The notes below the pieces were generated by a model, which searched no databases, was not told the origin of the DNA, and worked only from the letters and a program-made list of their open reading frames with translations. From Furfurilactobacillus curtus (GTDB lineage: Bacteria; Bacillota; Bacilli; Lactobacillales; Lactobacillaceae), in NCBI RefSeq assembly GCF_045862785.1, contig NZ_BQXO01000001.1, forward strand, positions 496,001-560,000: DNA of 64,000 nt. Reading direction: 5' to 3'. The first letter of the stretch is position 1, and each line of letters opens with the position of its first letter. This document shows positions 1-9,196 of the stretch, one piece after another. Both the position numbers and the translations under genes were made by a program.

Positions 1-1
1 T

Positions 2-1480
2 CTTGAACAACGAAACATCAATTTAACTGGCTTAGTCTTAATGGTTTTTACCGCGATCTATGGTATCGGGAATACAACGGTTGCTTACGATCAAATGGGT
101 TATGCCGCCATCATGTGGTATATACTAGCCGCTATTTTATTTTTCTTACCTAGTGTCTTGATGTTTGCTGAATATGGCGCGACTTTTAAGGCCGCTCATG
201 GTGGAATTTATTCGTGGTTGGCCGAATCAATTGGGGAACGACTCGCTTTTACGGGTACGTTTATCTGGCTTTCCGGGTGGATCGTATGGTTAGTCTCTGA
301 AGGATCAAAGATTTGGATCCCTTTCGCTACTGCAATTTCAGGCCATGACACCACCCAACAATGGCACCTCCTAGGGCTAAATTCCACCGAAACCATTGGG
401 ATATTAGCCGTTTTGTGGATGGTTGTGGTCACCTTTTTCTCCACCCATGGCATCAATCAGATTGCCAGGTTTGCGGCCTTCGGTGGTGCAATCTCCTTAC
501 TGATTACAGCATTTTTCATGCTAACCAGTTTGCTTCTCTTACTAATCAATGGCGGGCGCCTGGCCCAACCAGTTACCAGCATGAATTTAATTCACTCGCC
601 GAACCCACAGTTCACTTCACCAATCGCATTAATGTCATTTGTTGTTTACGCGATTTTTGCCTATGGCGGTATGGAAACGATGGGCGGGGTTATCGATAAT
701 GTTAAAAACCCTGAAAAAACGTTCCCCAGAGCCATGCTGATTTCTACCTTCCTGATGTTGTTTATCTATTCAATCGGTATTTTCATGTGGGGCATTAGTG
801 CCAATTGGCACAGTGTTTTAGGTAATAAGTCAACCGACTTGGGTAACGTGCTCTACGTTTTGATGAACAATTTAGGGGCCAGCTTAGGACATGCGCTACA
901 TTTATCGAGCGCGGGAGCAACCAGTTTAGGTAACTGGTTCGGTCGTTTGATCGGCATTGAAGAATTCTTATCAGATACCGGAGCCTTCTTTGTGTTGGTT
1001 TACTCCCCCTTAAAATCATTTATTATGGGCACGCCTGACAAATTTTGGCCAAAACGTGTCACCCGTCTTAATCGATTTCAAGTGCCGGCATTCGCAATGT
1101 GGATGCAAGCTCTGATTGTCTGTGTCGTTATTCTAGCGGTGGCCTTTGGCGGCAATAGTGCTCAATCTTTTTACACTGTGCTAACTGATATGGAGAATAT
1201 TTCATCAGCCTTCCCTTACCTATTTTTAGTTGGCGCTTTCCCATTCTTCAAGCGCCGTCACGATTTACAACGACCGTTTGTTGTTTACAAAAAGCCAAGT
1301 ATCACTTGGACGGTGTCTGCGATTACTTGGATCACAGTCTTAGCGGGCATCATCTTCACCGTTATCCAACCAATGTTAACTCATGATTATTACACAGCTT
1401 TTTGGACCATTATCGGACCGATCTTCTTTGCCGGCATTGCTTTGACGTTTTATCACCATGCAAATAGGAATACAAATTAA
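2..1480 (+). CDS. yjeM: YjeM-family amino acid permease (5' end outside window)
   Basis: APC-superfamily inner-membrane amino acid transporter. The reading frame is open from base 2, upstream of the first in-window ATG at 41, so the N-terminus lies outside the window. The visible start (LTGLVLMVFTAIYGIGNT) is already the first transmembrane segment, followed by the YjeM-like stretch GYAAIMWYILAAILFFLPS and then EYGATFKAAHGGIYSWLAESIG. About 12 hydrophobic helices are visible. It converges on the RpiR gene across a shared hairpin. The substrate is unknown. Position at the edge of the agmatine/tyrosine island suggests amino acid or amine exchange, but this is inference. Confidence 0.85.
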   Translation, partial: LEQRNINLTGLVLMVFTAIYGIGNTTVAYDQMGYAAIMWYILAAILFFLPSVLMFAEYGATFKAAHGGIYSWLAESIGERLAFTGTFIWLSGWIVWLVSEGSKIWIPFATAISGHDTTQQWHLLGLNSTETIGILAVLWMVVVTFFSTHGINQIARFAAFGGAISLLITAFFMLTSLLLLLINGGRLAQPVTSMNLIHSPNPQFTSPIALMSFVVYAIFAYGGMETMGGVIDNVKNPEKTFPRAMLISTFLMLFIYSIGIFMWGISANWHSVLGNKSTDLGNVLYVLMNNLGASLGHALHLSSAGATSLGNWFGRLIGIEEFLSDTGAFFVLVYSPLKSFIMGTPDKFWPKRVTRLNRFQVPAFAMWMQALIVCVVILAVAFGGNSAQSFYTVLTDMENISSAFPYLFLVGAFPFFKRRHDLQRPFVVYKKPSITWTVSAITWITVLAGIIFTVIQPMLTHDYYTAFWTIIGPIFFAGIALTFYHHANRNTN

Positions 1481-1501
1481 TCGTTTAAAAGAAGTCCAAT
1501 T

Positions 1502-1547
1502 AATAAACACCGATGAACCGGGATCGCCGATTCATCGGTGTTTATTG
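1502..1547. terminator. bidirectional terminator between yjeM and rpiR
   Basis: Long inverted repeat AATAAACACCGATGAA ... TTCATCGGTGTTTATT with a 13-base loop. It sits between convergent genes and can end both transcripts. Confidence 0.85.
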
Positions 1548-1572
1548 GTTTAATCAGCCACCTAATCTCTAA

Positions 1573-2358
1573 TTATTGCTGATCTTCTAGCCACTGATAC
1601 AATAGCAATTCCATAATTACAATGGCAGCGACACGTGAACCGATCTCTAATCCTTGAGGAGACTGCACTTCATCAACAAACGTATATAGATTGACATCAC
1701 TAAGATTTTGAACTGGATTATTATCCGCCCGCGTAATTGACAAAATTAGGGCACGGCGGTCTGAATGCTCAAGCAACGTTGAAATAAGTTCAATAAACTC
1801 TGAATGTTCACCACTATAATCAATAACAAGCACTAAATCCGCGGCCGAAATATGGCTAATCGCCGCTCGCCGATATAATCGATCTTCAGGAAAATTAACA
1901 TTAAAACCTGACATCCGATAAAGATTCGCAATATACTGGGCCGCACTCTTGCTCGTACCTGTCGCAAAAATAAATAGTGTATCAGCACGTGCTAATTTGG
2001 CCGTTAACTGATGGAGGACTTCCGGCCGGATAACGTGAACTGTCTCGACAATATTCTTTAGGTAAGCTTCCCGATAATCGCTTTGTTCAACCACAAATTG
2101 ATCGGATTGTTCACTATCAGTGGAAGCGCCCTCTCGCGTTGTGTATTTCAAGACCGTGATAAGTTCACTGTAGCCAGAAAAACCAATTTTACGCACAAAG
2201 CGAAGAAACGTTGCTGTTGAGACAAAACACTTCGCTGACGTCTCCCGAATTGACATATTCTTAATGTCATTCATGTTTGTCACCAAGTAGTCAAATAGCT
2301 TGCGTTCATTACTGGTCAAATTTTGTATGTGTTCGTCGACAATTTCAAAAAAATTCAT
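1573..2358 (-). CDS. RpiR/MurR-family regulator, probable regulator of the agmatine cluster
   Basis: 261 aa transcription factor. Residues about 1-75 form the RpiR helix-turn-helix (SNERKLFDYLVTNM, then IRETSAKCFVSTATFLRFVR). Residues about 110-250 form a SIS sugar/ligand-binding domain (FIFATGTSKSAAQYIANLYR, VLVIDYSGEHSEFIEL). The start ATG overlaps the stop of the degenerate agmatine deiminase gene by 4 bp (ATGA), so the two are translationally coupled. Regulators of agmatine catabolism are known in lactobacilli and enterococci. Assignment to agmatine control here rests on position only; the ligand is unknown. Confidence 0.85.
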   Translation of the reverse strand: MNFFEIVDEHIQNLTSNERKLFDYLVTNMNDIKNMSIRETSAKCFVSTATFLRFVRKIGFSGYSELITVLKYTTREGASTDSEQSDQFVVEQSDYREAYLKNIVETVHVIRPEVLHQLTAKLARADTLFIFATGTSKSAAQYIANLYRMSGFNVNFPEDRLYRRAAISHISAADLVLVIDYSGEHSEFIELISTLLEHSDRRALILSITRADNNPVQNLSDVNLYTFVDEVQSPQGLEIGSRVAAIVIMELLLYQWLEDQQ

Positions 2359-3452
2359 AAACGAGCCCCCAATCCATTCATATTAGGGCGGGTGTGAACA
2401 ATCGTGTGAATGTTACCACCACCTAAAATCATTTCTCGAGCTGGGAAAGGTACAACCTCCTTGTCTGGACACAATTGCTTCATCTTTGTCAGTGCAACTG
2501 AATCTTGCGGGTCACCAAATTGAGGAACGATGATGGCGTGATTCAACGTGACAAAGTTCACATAGCTTGCCGTCAATCGTTGGCCATCTGTCCTTGGCAA
2601 CAACCCATTGATCGGATCAATACCGCTAGCTTCCTGCTGTCGAATGCTTTGAATATTGGGCATCAACAAATAATGAATTTTCAAGGAACGTCCCTTTGCA
2701 TCGGTGGTGTTTGCTAGAATCGCTTCGGCTTCTCGGACTGTTTCATACATCGGATCTGCAGAATTATTTGTCCATGTTAAAACAACTTCACTGGGACGAA
2801 TAAAATTCACCATGTTATCGATCGCACCATTAGTTTCATCCAAAAAATAGCCATGTTTTAACCAAATGACTTTTTGAATGCCAAGGATCTGCTTAAATGC
2901 GCCCTCGATCTCCAATCGCGTCCGCCCCGGATTACGCCCTTCAGACAACAGCACATCCTCAGTGCTAATCAAGGTTCCCTCGCCATCAGTTAAAATGCTA
3001 CAACCTTCAACCACTAAATCATGGTCGATCGTATAAGGAATTCGATTCAATTCGGCCATTTTTTGACCAATTAACCGGTCTTGATCCCAGGGAAAATACA
3101 GGCCATCCAGTAAACCACCCCAAGCATTAAAATCAAAATTGACGGCCTGCAGCTGGCCTGCAATTTCCGTATAAATCGGTCCAGTATCCTTAATAAATAC
3201 ATCATCGCTGCTTAATTCCAATACGCGAATTTGATGCGCCAATCGCTTGCGCGCGTTAAGATATTGTCGTGTCGATACAAACATCGTGACTGGTTCGAAG
3301 CCAACTAATAAGTTTGCTAATTCCGCAAACGCCGCTTGTGCCGGCTTGGCACCATCACGCCAGTTATCTGGTCGCTCTGGCCAGATCATATACAAATCTC
3401 GTTGTGGTTCAAATTCCGCCACCATTCTTGGCTTACTCAATTTTTGACTCAT
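2355..3452 (-). CDS. Agmatine deiminase paralogue with altered active site
   Basis: Full-length peptidyl-arginine-deiminase fold protein (about 365 aa), clearly paralogous to the active AguA at 4614-5708. Key catalytic positions are changed (numbering from an upstream TTG two codons earlier). The GGGNIHC cysteine is Thr (GGGNIHT, about residue 352). The ETNGHVDN histidine is Ala (ETNGAIDN, about 212). The Trp before IRD is Phe (VFIKDTG). The Asp at 91, Glu at 151 and Asp at 214 remain. The frame is intact, which argues for selection on a non-catalytic role. The ATG at 3452, preceded by GGGGG, is preferred over the TTG at 3458. It is coupled to the downstream RpiR gene. A paralogous pair of deiminases has been described in L. 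brevis. Confidence 0.9.
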   Translation of the reverse strand: MSQKLSKPRMVAEFEPQRDLYMIWPERPDNWRDGAKPAQAAFAELANLLVGFEPVTMFVSTRQYLNARKRLAHQIRVLELSSDDVFIKDTGPIYTEIAGQLQAVNFDFNAWGGLLDGLYFPWDQDRLIGQKMAELNRIPYTIDHDLVVEGCSILTDGEGTLISTEDVLLSEGRNPGRTRLEIEGAFKQILGIQKVIWLKHGYFLDETNGAIDNMVNFIRPSEVVLTWTNNSADPMYETVREAEAILANTTDAKGRSLKIHYLLMPNIQSIRQQEASGIDPINGLLPRTDGQRLTASYVNFVTLNHAIIVPQFGDPQDSVALTKMKQLCPDKEVVPFPAREMILGGGNIHTIVHTRPNMNGLGARL

Positions 3453-3565
3453 TAACAACTACCCCCACTTTCTATGTTTTTAACAATACTCGAACTCTCA
3501 CTAAAAAAAGTCCCTAGTTTAAGTTCACACGATAATTTTATGTAACCAATAATTTACGTAAGACA

Positions 3566-3603
3566 AAGTCCCCTACCTCCCAATTGGGAAATAGGGGTCC
3601 TTG
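3566..3603 (-). terminator. Hairpin between carbamate kinase and deiminase paralogue
   Basis: Minus-strand stem of CCCCTA..TCCC against GGGA..TAGGGG around a central AATT, followed by a T-rich stretch. It probably ends the ptcA-arcC transcript, giving the paralogue-rpiR pair its own expression. Confidence 0.65.
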
Positions 3604-3649
3604 ACTTATGGCTCAATCATCATCATTAGCTTTCCGGCTGCCCACAACA

Positions 3650-4603
3650 TTACTGAACTTTTGCCTGGGTAATGATCGTACCAGCACCACTTTTTAAAAA
3701 ATTAGGGATATTTTTTAATGAGGTAATGACTGCTCGGCCGTGACTATGATTTACAAAATCAATCGCAGCTTGAATCTTAGGTAGCATTGAACCCCGTGCA
3801 AATTGATTTTGAGCGATATAGCGCTGACACTGGGCTACCGTGACCTCCGTTAATTGTCGTTGATTAGGTTGATTAAAGTTCACATAGACGTTATCAACTG
3901 CCGTCAACACAATTAATAAGTCTGCATGAATTAGCTCAGCCAATTTTTCCGAAGCAAAATCTTTGTCAATCACGGCTTCTCGGCCGACATAACCCTGCTT
4001 TTCGCGCACAACGGGCACGCCACCGCCACCAACGGCAATCGGAATCACTTGATTGGTAACAAGTTGATCAATCACTGAAGCTTCCACCACATTTATCGGA
4101 CGTGGTGAGGGCACGACTCGCCGAAATCCTCGGCCGGCGTCTTCCACAAATGTTTGTTCACGGTGTTTAGCGCGTTGACTAGCGACTTCATTGGCATCAT
4201 AGAAAGGTCCGATTGGCTTAGAGGGATCCGTAAAGGCGGGGTCGTTTCTGTCAACTTCCACTTGCGTCACCACAGTTGCGACTGCTCTTTTTAGGCCAAG
4301 TTCGCTCAAAGCTTCATCCATTGCATTTTGCAACCAATAACCGATACTTCCTTGAGTCATGGCCACCGCTGTATCAATCGGCATTGCCGGATTTTGTAGC
4401 GTGGCACCGCTGGCCTGTTGAAGCAATAAATTACCAACTTGTGGACCATTTCCGTGGGAAATAACCAATTCATCGCCTTGCTGAACAAATTGCACCAGCG
4501 ATTGAGCGGTTTGTCGAAGTGCTGCTTGTTGGGCCGCAGCACTCGCGTCTTTAGTTAAAATCGCATTTCCACCAAGCGCAACTACAATTCTTCGACCTGT
4601 CAT
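3650..4603 (-). CDS. arcC: Carbamate kinase (agmatine pathway)
   Basis: 317 aa, the usual length for carbamate kinase. It converts carbamoyl phosphate plus ADP into ATP, CO2 and ammonia, the ATP-yielding last step of the agmatine deiminase pathway. The N-terminus RRIVVALGGNAIL carries the family GGNA phosphate loop, followed by ELVISHGNGPQVGNLLLQ. A later stretch, IPIAVGGGGVPVV, is also typical of the family. The gene starts 10 bp after aguA with RBS AGGTGA, so the two are cotranscribed. In other islands this gene is called aguC; an arginine deiminase arcC cannot be excluded, but no arcA or arcB is present here. Confidence 0.95.
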   Translation of the reverse strand: MTGRRIVVALGGNAILTKDASAAAQQAALRQTAQSLVQFVQQGDELVISHGNGPQVGNLLLQQASGATLQNPAMPIDTAVAMTQGSIGYWLQNAMDEALSELGLKRAVATVVTQVEVDRNDPAFTDPSKPIGPFYDANEVASQRAKHREQTFVEDAGRGFRRVVPSPRPINVVEASVIDQLVTNQVIPIAVGGGGVPVVREKQGYVGREAVIDKDFASEKLAELIHADLLIVLTAVDNVYVNFNQPNQRQLTEVTVAQCQRYIAQNQFARGSMLPKIQAAIDFVNHSHGRAVITSLKNIPNFLKSGAGTIITQAKVQ

Positions 4604-4613
4604 TTACAATCAC

Positions 4614-5708
4614 CTATGCTTTCGGAACTTGTTGGGTAACGCAGTGAATATTGCCACCACCTAATAGAATTTCACGAGCAGGCACCCCAACAACTTTTCG
4701 GTCTGGATACAAATCTGATAAGACTTTTTTGGCATTGGCATCAGCAGGATCATCGAATGTTGGATAAACAATGCCGTCATTAGCCGTATAGTAATTGACA
4801 TAGCTAGCTGCTAACCGGTCACCGGCTTGACGTGGCAGTGTGCCATCCACCGCATCGACACCTTCGCTTTCTTCTTTGGTGATGAGAACTGGCTTAGGAA
4901 CGTTTAATTTCACAACTTGAATTTGACGTCCCTTTGCATCCGTGGCTTGTTCAAGAATTGCCAAATTTTCTTGGGAAATCTTGTATTGTGGATCCGTCTC
5001 GTCGTCTGTCCAAGCCAAGGCGACCACCCCCGGACGGACAAAATTGGCAATATTATCCACATGACCATTTGTTTCATCATGATAGATCCCATTCTTTAGC
5101 CAAATGATTTTTTCTAGATTCAAATGTTCCTTTAGCACCGTTTCAATTTGCTCTTTTGATAATTGTGAATTACGTCCTGCTGAGAGGAGACATTCTTCTG
5201 TCGTGATCAAAGTTCCCTCGCCATCGACGTGAATCGAACCGCCCTCAAGGATAAAGTCGTCTAATCGGTAACGGTCAACCCGTTCTTGTTCCGCCATCTT
5301 CTGAGCGACCCGATCATCCTTGTCCCAAGGAAAATACAAGCCGTCAACTAAGCCACCCCAAGCGTTAAACGTCCAATCAATTGCGCGTAAGCCGCCCTGA
5401 TCGTTTTTAACAAAGGTTGCGCCACAATCGCGGATCCACGAATCATCGTTTGAAATTTCAACCACTTCAACCTGATCAGGCAACATCGTGCGCGCATTTT
5501 CATATTGATCATCATTAACACCGACAGTCACATGTTCGAATTCTGAAATTGCGGTTGCGACATTAACAAACGTGTGTTGCGCTGGTTTGCCCCCATTACG
5601 CCAGTTATCAGGTCGTTGTGGCCATAAAATATACACACCTTGATGTGCTTCAAATTCAGCAGGCATCCGATAACCATCTTGTTTAGGGGTACTTGATAAA
5701 GTTCTCAT
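4614..5708 (-). CDS. aguA: Agmatine deiminase
   Basis: 364 aa cytosolic hydrolase converting agmatine to N-carbamoylputrescine and ammonia. All catalytic positions of the AgDI family are present: Trp91 and Asp94 (SWIRDCG), Glu155 (EGGSIHVDGEG), His216 and Asp218 (ETNGHVDN), and Cys356 (GGGNIHC) near the C-terminus. RBS AGAAAGGAAG precedes the ATG. The gene lies between the antiporter and carbamate kinase in the order ptcA, aguD, aguA, arcC. This is the catalytically competent copy; a paralogue at 2355 has lost Cys and His. Confidence 0.97.
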   Translation of the reverse strand: MRTLSSTPKQDGYRMPAEFEAHQGVYILWPQRPDNWRNGGKPAQHTFVNVATAISEFEHVTVGVNDDQYENARTMLPDQVEVVEISNDDSWIRDCGATFVKNDQGGLRAIDWTFNAWGGLVDGLYFPWDKDDRVAQKMAEQERVDRYRLDDFILEGGSIHVDGEGTLITTEECLLSAGRNSQLSKEQIETVLKEHLNLEKIIWLKNGIYHDETNGHVDNIANFVRPGVVALAWTDDETDPQYKISQENLAILEQATDAKGRQIQVVKLNVPKPVLITKEESEGVDAVDGTLPRQAGDRLAASYVNYYTANDGIVYPTFDDPADANAKKVLSDLYPDRKVVGVPAREILLGGGNIHCVTQQVPKA

Positions 5709-5725
5709 ATTAATTAGCTTCCTTT

Positions 5726-7117
5726 CTACTTAGCTTGGTTAGCTTGTTTTAAGTCAGAATGTTGTTCATGATGTTCAGCAACACGTACTACAATTTCACC
5801 AATAATCAGTGCCAAAATCGTGCCAATCAAGATTGGAATCTTATTGTTCATTTCTTCGCTGGACCCATTTAATGGCAAAATTGACAGTAAAATGGTAGCA
5901 ATGAGCAAGACCTCCGGGATCCACGTCATCAAATTAATTAACCACGGTCCGCCTGGAACTTTAAACGGTCGATCATGTTGCGGATCACTGTGGCGCAATT
6001 TCCAAAATGCCGGAAACATCATCGTATAGGACAGTAACAATGCGACAACATTTAAGGCGAAGAATGCCCAAAAAATATTTTGATTAGGGATAAATGGTGA
6101 AGCGATGACCATCACAGATGCCACAATCCCATTTAAATAACCAGTGCCAACTGGCATTCCTTTGGCGTCTTCTTTACCAAAGACTGCCGGTAGCGCATGA
6201 TCTTTGGCAGCATAGTCGGCTACGTAATTCACGCCTAACGCCCAAGAAACCATTTCTGAGGCCAAAATATACAGGAACATAATTCCAATAATAATGACAA
6301 ACCAGTTCATCTTGCCGATCATCAAGATAAAGCTATCAATTAATCCAGAGGAAGCTGATAACTTATCTGTCGGAATTGCCGCGCCCATTCCAAAGGCGGC
6401 TAATAGGTAGAAGAATGCAATGAGCACCCCACCATAGATGATCGCCTGGGGGATTTGCTTCTTCGGTTGGTCCATATCGTCAGCCATCGTCGCCACAACT
6501 TCAAAGCCAAGGAAGTTAAAAATAATGACCGATAAATTACTTAAGCTAGATAGATTGAGCTTCGGCAATAAATTAGTACCAGTATAATCATTAGCTAAAC
6601 CTCTGGTAGCCGCAAAATAAATACCTAGAATGCCTAAGGATAGAATGGTGAAAATCTTAGCAAACGCGGCTAGGTTCAAAATCCATTTGCTTTCACTGAT
6701 TGGCTTATTTCCTAGCAAGACAACCGTCCAAACAAATAGGAGTTGAATTACCATCGTCCAGGCAACATTCATGTGAACTTTAAAAATTTGTGAGGCCACT
6801 TCGGAGAATAATACGGCTAAGCTTGCCATCCATAACGGATAGTTGATCCAGTAAAGCCAAGCCAGACGACCACCCCACCGTCGACCAAAGGCCTGCTTTA
6901 CCCAATCGTATAAACCACCATCGCCAACATATGTTGTTCCTAATTCGGATGAAATAAGTCCATAAGGGATGAAGAACAAGATCAATAGAAAAATCCACCA
7001 AAAGAATTGCGAAGGTCCAATCGCCGCGGCTGGCGCAGCCGACTCAACCACTAATACCACTACTACCGCCATTAGGACGGCATCAAACAGTCGAAATTTT
7101 TTCTTATTTTTCTTCAT
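5726..7117 (-). CDS. aguD: Agmatine/putrescine antiporter, APC family
   Basis: 463 aa permease with about 12 membrane helices, beginning MKKNKKKFRLFDAVLMAVVV. It is expected to exchange external agmatine for internal putrescine, so the pathway nets ATP and pH rise. The ATG at 7117 follows AAGGGGA; an upstream in-frame codon at 7156 has no comparable RBS. It sits between ptcA (54 bp upstream) and aguA (17 bp downstream), the classic gene order of agmatine islands. The substrate is inferred from this context, since APC antiporters are hard to separate by sequence. Confidence 0.9.
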   Translation of the reverse strand: MKKNKKKFRLFDAVLMAVVVVLVVESAAPAAAIGPSQFFWWIFLLILFFIPYGLISSELGTTYVGDGGLYDWVKQAFGRRWGGRLAWLYWINYPLWMASLAVLFSEVASQIFKVHMNVAWTMVIQLLFVWTVVLLGNKPISESKWILNLAAFAKIFTILSLGILGIYFAATRGLANDYTGTNLLPKLNLSSLSNLSVIIFNFLGFEVVATMADDMDQPKKQIPQAIIYGGVLIAFFYLLAAFGMGAAIPTDKLSASSGLIDSFILMIGKMNWFVIIIGIMFLYILASEMVSWALGVNYVADYAAKDHALPAVFGKEDAKGMPVGTGYLNGIVASVMVIASPFIPNQNIFWAFFALNVVALLLSYTMMFPAFWKLRHSDPQHDRPFKVPGGPWLINLMTWIPEVLLIATILLSILPLNGSSEEMNNKIPILIGTILALIIGEIVVRVAEHHEQHSDLKQANQAK

Positions 7118-7171
7118 TACGCACTTCCCCTTTGAAGAAGCTAAGCTCGATAACAAGCCTTGAGTCAGCTT

Positions 7172-8191
7172 CTAGCCAACTTGATGCGTTAATAAGGCAT
7201 CAAGCTTTGACTGAAACTGTTCAACTTCCTGTGTCGTTGCGTGTTTCATCAATGGATTAAGTAAGTACGTAAAAATCGCGCGCATCGCTGTCTTTCGGTT
7301 GCCGGCTTCTTCCCAGACTAGTGAGTAATCGGAATCAATAACTTCGTCGGTCACCTCTTCACCGCGAGTAGCTGGTAGACAATGCAAGAATTTTACATGA
7401 TCAGAGGCTTTCGCAACCAAGTCAGCGTTAACTTGATACTTTGGATAAAAAATATGCATCCGTTCATCCTTTGGTAACTCTGATTCATACAGGCCGTACC
7501 ACACATCCGTATAAATGAAATCAGCGTCCGTTAAGGCTTCATCAGCATTATCCGTCACTAACACGGAACCACCTGAAACAGATGCGTTCTGTTGACCGAT
7601 CGCCAATTCTTCAGGCTTAATCTGGAAGCCTTTTGGCCCGAATTGGACAAAGTCCATGCCCATCTTGGTCGCCATGAACATTGTCGAAACACAGACCTGC
7701 GTGGCATCCCCAACAAAGACGATCTTGCAGTCACTGAGTTGTTTACCAGCGGGCAAATGCTCACTCATTGTAATGATGTCACCAAGTTCTTGGGTGGGAT
7801 GATTATAATCGCTCATAAAATTAACAACTGGAACCTTGGCAAACTTACCAACTTCAGTCACTGTCTCGTGTCGTTCCACCCGCGCACCAATGATGTCGAC
7901 AATATTACCAAGCACATGAGATGTATCCTCGATTGTTTCGTGCCCACCAAGTTGAATTTGTCCAGGCGCCAGATACTGAGCATGTCCACCTAATTCAGTC
8001 ATCGCGGCTTCGGCGGATGTCCGGGTACGGGTTGATGATTGCTCAAAGATCATCCCTAATGATCGATTTTTTAAAAGCTGAGGGTAATAACCCTCGTTAA
8101 TGGAAGCCTTGATGGCAATCCCCAAATCAATCATGTATTGAATTTCTTCCTTGGTATAGGTATTCGTGTCAATAAAATCACGTTTTTGCAT
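7172..8191 (-). CDS. ptcA: Putrescine carbamoyltransferase
   Basis: 339 aa transcarbamylase. It phosphorolyses N-carbamoylputrescine into putrescine and carbamoyl phosphate. The carbamoyl phosphate loop SSTRTRTS (about residue 52) and the HCLPATRGEEVTDEV motif are present. The family matches ornithine carbamoyltransferase; the putrescine assignment comes from context (aguD, aguA and carbamate kinase follow) and from the PTC-like C-terminal tail. It is the first gene of the agmatine operon, with RBS AAAAGGAG. A GC-centred palindrome lies about 70 bp upstream. Confidence 0.93.
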   Translation of the reverse strand: MQKRDFIDTNTYTKEEIQYMIDLGIAIKASINEGYYPQLLKNRSLGMIFEQSSTRTRTSAEAAMTELGGHAQYLAPGQIQLGGHETIEDTSHVLGNIVDIIGARVERHETVTEVGKFAKVPVVNFMSDYNHPTQELGDIITMSEHLPAGKQLSDCKIVFVGDATQVCVSTMFMATKMGMDFVQFGPKGFQIKPEELAIGQQNASVSGGSVLVTDNADEALTDADFIYTDVWYGLYESELPKDERMHIFYPKYQVNADLVAKASDHVKFLHCLPATRGEEVTDEVIDSDYSLVWEEAGNRKTAMRAIFTYLLNPLMKHATTQEVEQFQSKLDALLTHQVG

Positions 8192-8259
8192 GATGTCTTA
8201 CTCCTTTTCAATAAATTTTCTTTGATTACGTGAACAGCTTAACGAGACAATCAGAAAAC

Positions 8260-8273
8260 AGGAAGCGCTTCCA
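8260..8273. promoter_or_regulatory. cre-like palindrome upstream of ptcA
   Basis: AGGAAGCGCTTCCA contains the perfect palindrome GGAAGCGCTTCC, resembling CcpA/LacI-family operators. It lies about 70 bp upstream of the ptcA start. CcpA repression of agmatine catabolism is established in enterococci; here it is inferred. Confidence 0.5.
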
Positions 8274-8292
8274 GCATTTCCAAAACGGTCAG

Positions 8293-8339
8293 TAAAAAAG
8301 GTGTAACGTGTTTCTTTTGATGAAACACGTTACACCTTC
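8293..8339 (-). terminator. Terminator of the tyrosine decarboxylase operon
   Basis: Near-perfect 17-bp stem AAGGTGTAACGTGTTTC paired with GAAACACGTTACACCTT, followed on the minus strand by TTTTTT. Confidence 0.9.
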
Positions 8340-8586
8340 TATCCATCCACTAACCACGCGCTTGCCAGGTCGTTAGTGATTTAAATTGTGGCGAAATTGT
8401 CTGATTGATGTGTAACAGCGATAATTGAACAACAACTTCAAACCGAGTATGAAAAAGGCTCTGCTATTTTCACAAATGTTCCTTTTCTTGATCAAACTCG
8501 GTATATATTTCAAAATACAATTTTATTTCTACCTTTCATCTCATATCAACTCGTATATTTTTAACGGTGACTTAAAGCCAAAAGAT

Positions 8587-9186
8587 TCATTGTTTCATTG
8601 GGATAATTCCGGAGGGTAAATCTTGGGTTCGTTTGTGATAGATCGCCCGTTCCCCACCGATGTATTTAGGCTTACTTCGAATAAAGCTCACATGTGCGCG
8701 ACCGATATTTTTAATCGACGTGCGGACGGAGATCTGAACAAAGCGCACGTGCATACCAATAAATGTGTCACCAATGTCCATGCCAGCATCCCCCACGACA
8801 TGCTCAACTTCTACTGGATTTTTAAATAACTGAAAAGCAGCTACCTGCGCTGGACCGCCAGCACTAATTGACGGTACAACAGACACAATCTCTAAATTTC
8901 TTTTTTTCGCCAATTCACGTTCAACCAAAATGGCCCGATTGATATGTTCTGATCCTTGAACTGCTAATTCAATATCGCGCGGCTGCAAAACATCCAAGAG
9001 CGTCCTAATTACTAACACACCAAGTGATTCACTTGAACTACTGCCCATTCGATAGCCTTGAATTTCGCTGGTACTACAGCCTAGAACAAAAATATCGCCT
9101 TGCTCTAAATTTGCTTTGCCCAATAACTCCTTGACGCCAGTCTCAATTTCCAGTCGAATCCGTTCACTAAGGTCCAGACTGTCCAT
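8587..9186 (-). CDS. UPF0340 (YwlG/TIGR01440) family protein, tyrosine operon copy
   Basis: 199 aa cytosolic protein of unknown function. Conserved family blocks are GCSTSEI (36-42), QGSEHINRA (77-85), EIVSVVP (99-105), VEVEH (125-129), MDIG (136-139) and GMHVRFVQI (144-152). The conserved Cys37, His81 and Glu/His positions look like an active site. It is the last gene of the tdc-tyrP-nhaC operon, 10 bp after nhaC with RBS GGAGG. A second paralogue sits at 17486, next to a pyridoxal kinase, and in Bacillus ywlG neighbours the PLP enzyme gene glyA. The recurrent PLP link suggests a B6 role, which is inference. Compared with the second copy it has a slightly longer C-terminal tail. Confidence 0.9.
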   Translation of the reverse strand: MDSLDLSERIRLEIETGVKELLGKANLEQGDIFVLGCSTSEIQGYRMGSSSSESLGVLVIRTLLDVLQPRDIELAVQGSEHINRAILVERELAKKRNLEIVSVVPSISAGGPAQVAAFQLFKNPVEVEHVVGDAGMDIGDTFIGMHVRFVQISVRTSIKNIGRAHVSFIRSKPKYIGGERAIYHKRTQDLPSGIIPMKQ

Positions 9187-9196
9187 ACCTGCCTCC

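Larger units (their letters stand above)
8192..8586. other. Intergenic region upstream of ptcA
   Basis: About 395 bp holding the ptcA leader, a cre-like palindrome (8260-8273) and a strong terminator (8293-8339) for the tyrosine operon. The rest is AT-rich, with only shadow ORFs and no recognisable gene. Confidence 0.6.

Noticed and set aside
7592..7993. 133 aa plus-strand frame inside ptcA
   Set aside because: Shadow of the putrescine carbamoyltransferase gene on the other strand, with no RBS and no recognisable domain.
8425..8619. 64 aa plus-strand frame in the ptcA upstream region
   Set aside because: AT-rich, Phe/Lys-biased, no RBS, and it runs into the UPF0340 gene from the other strand.
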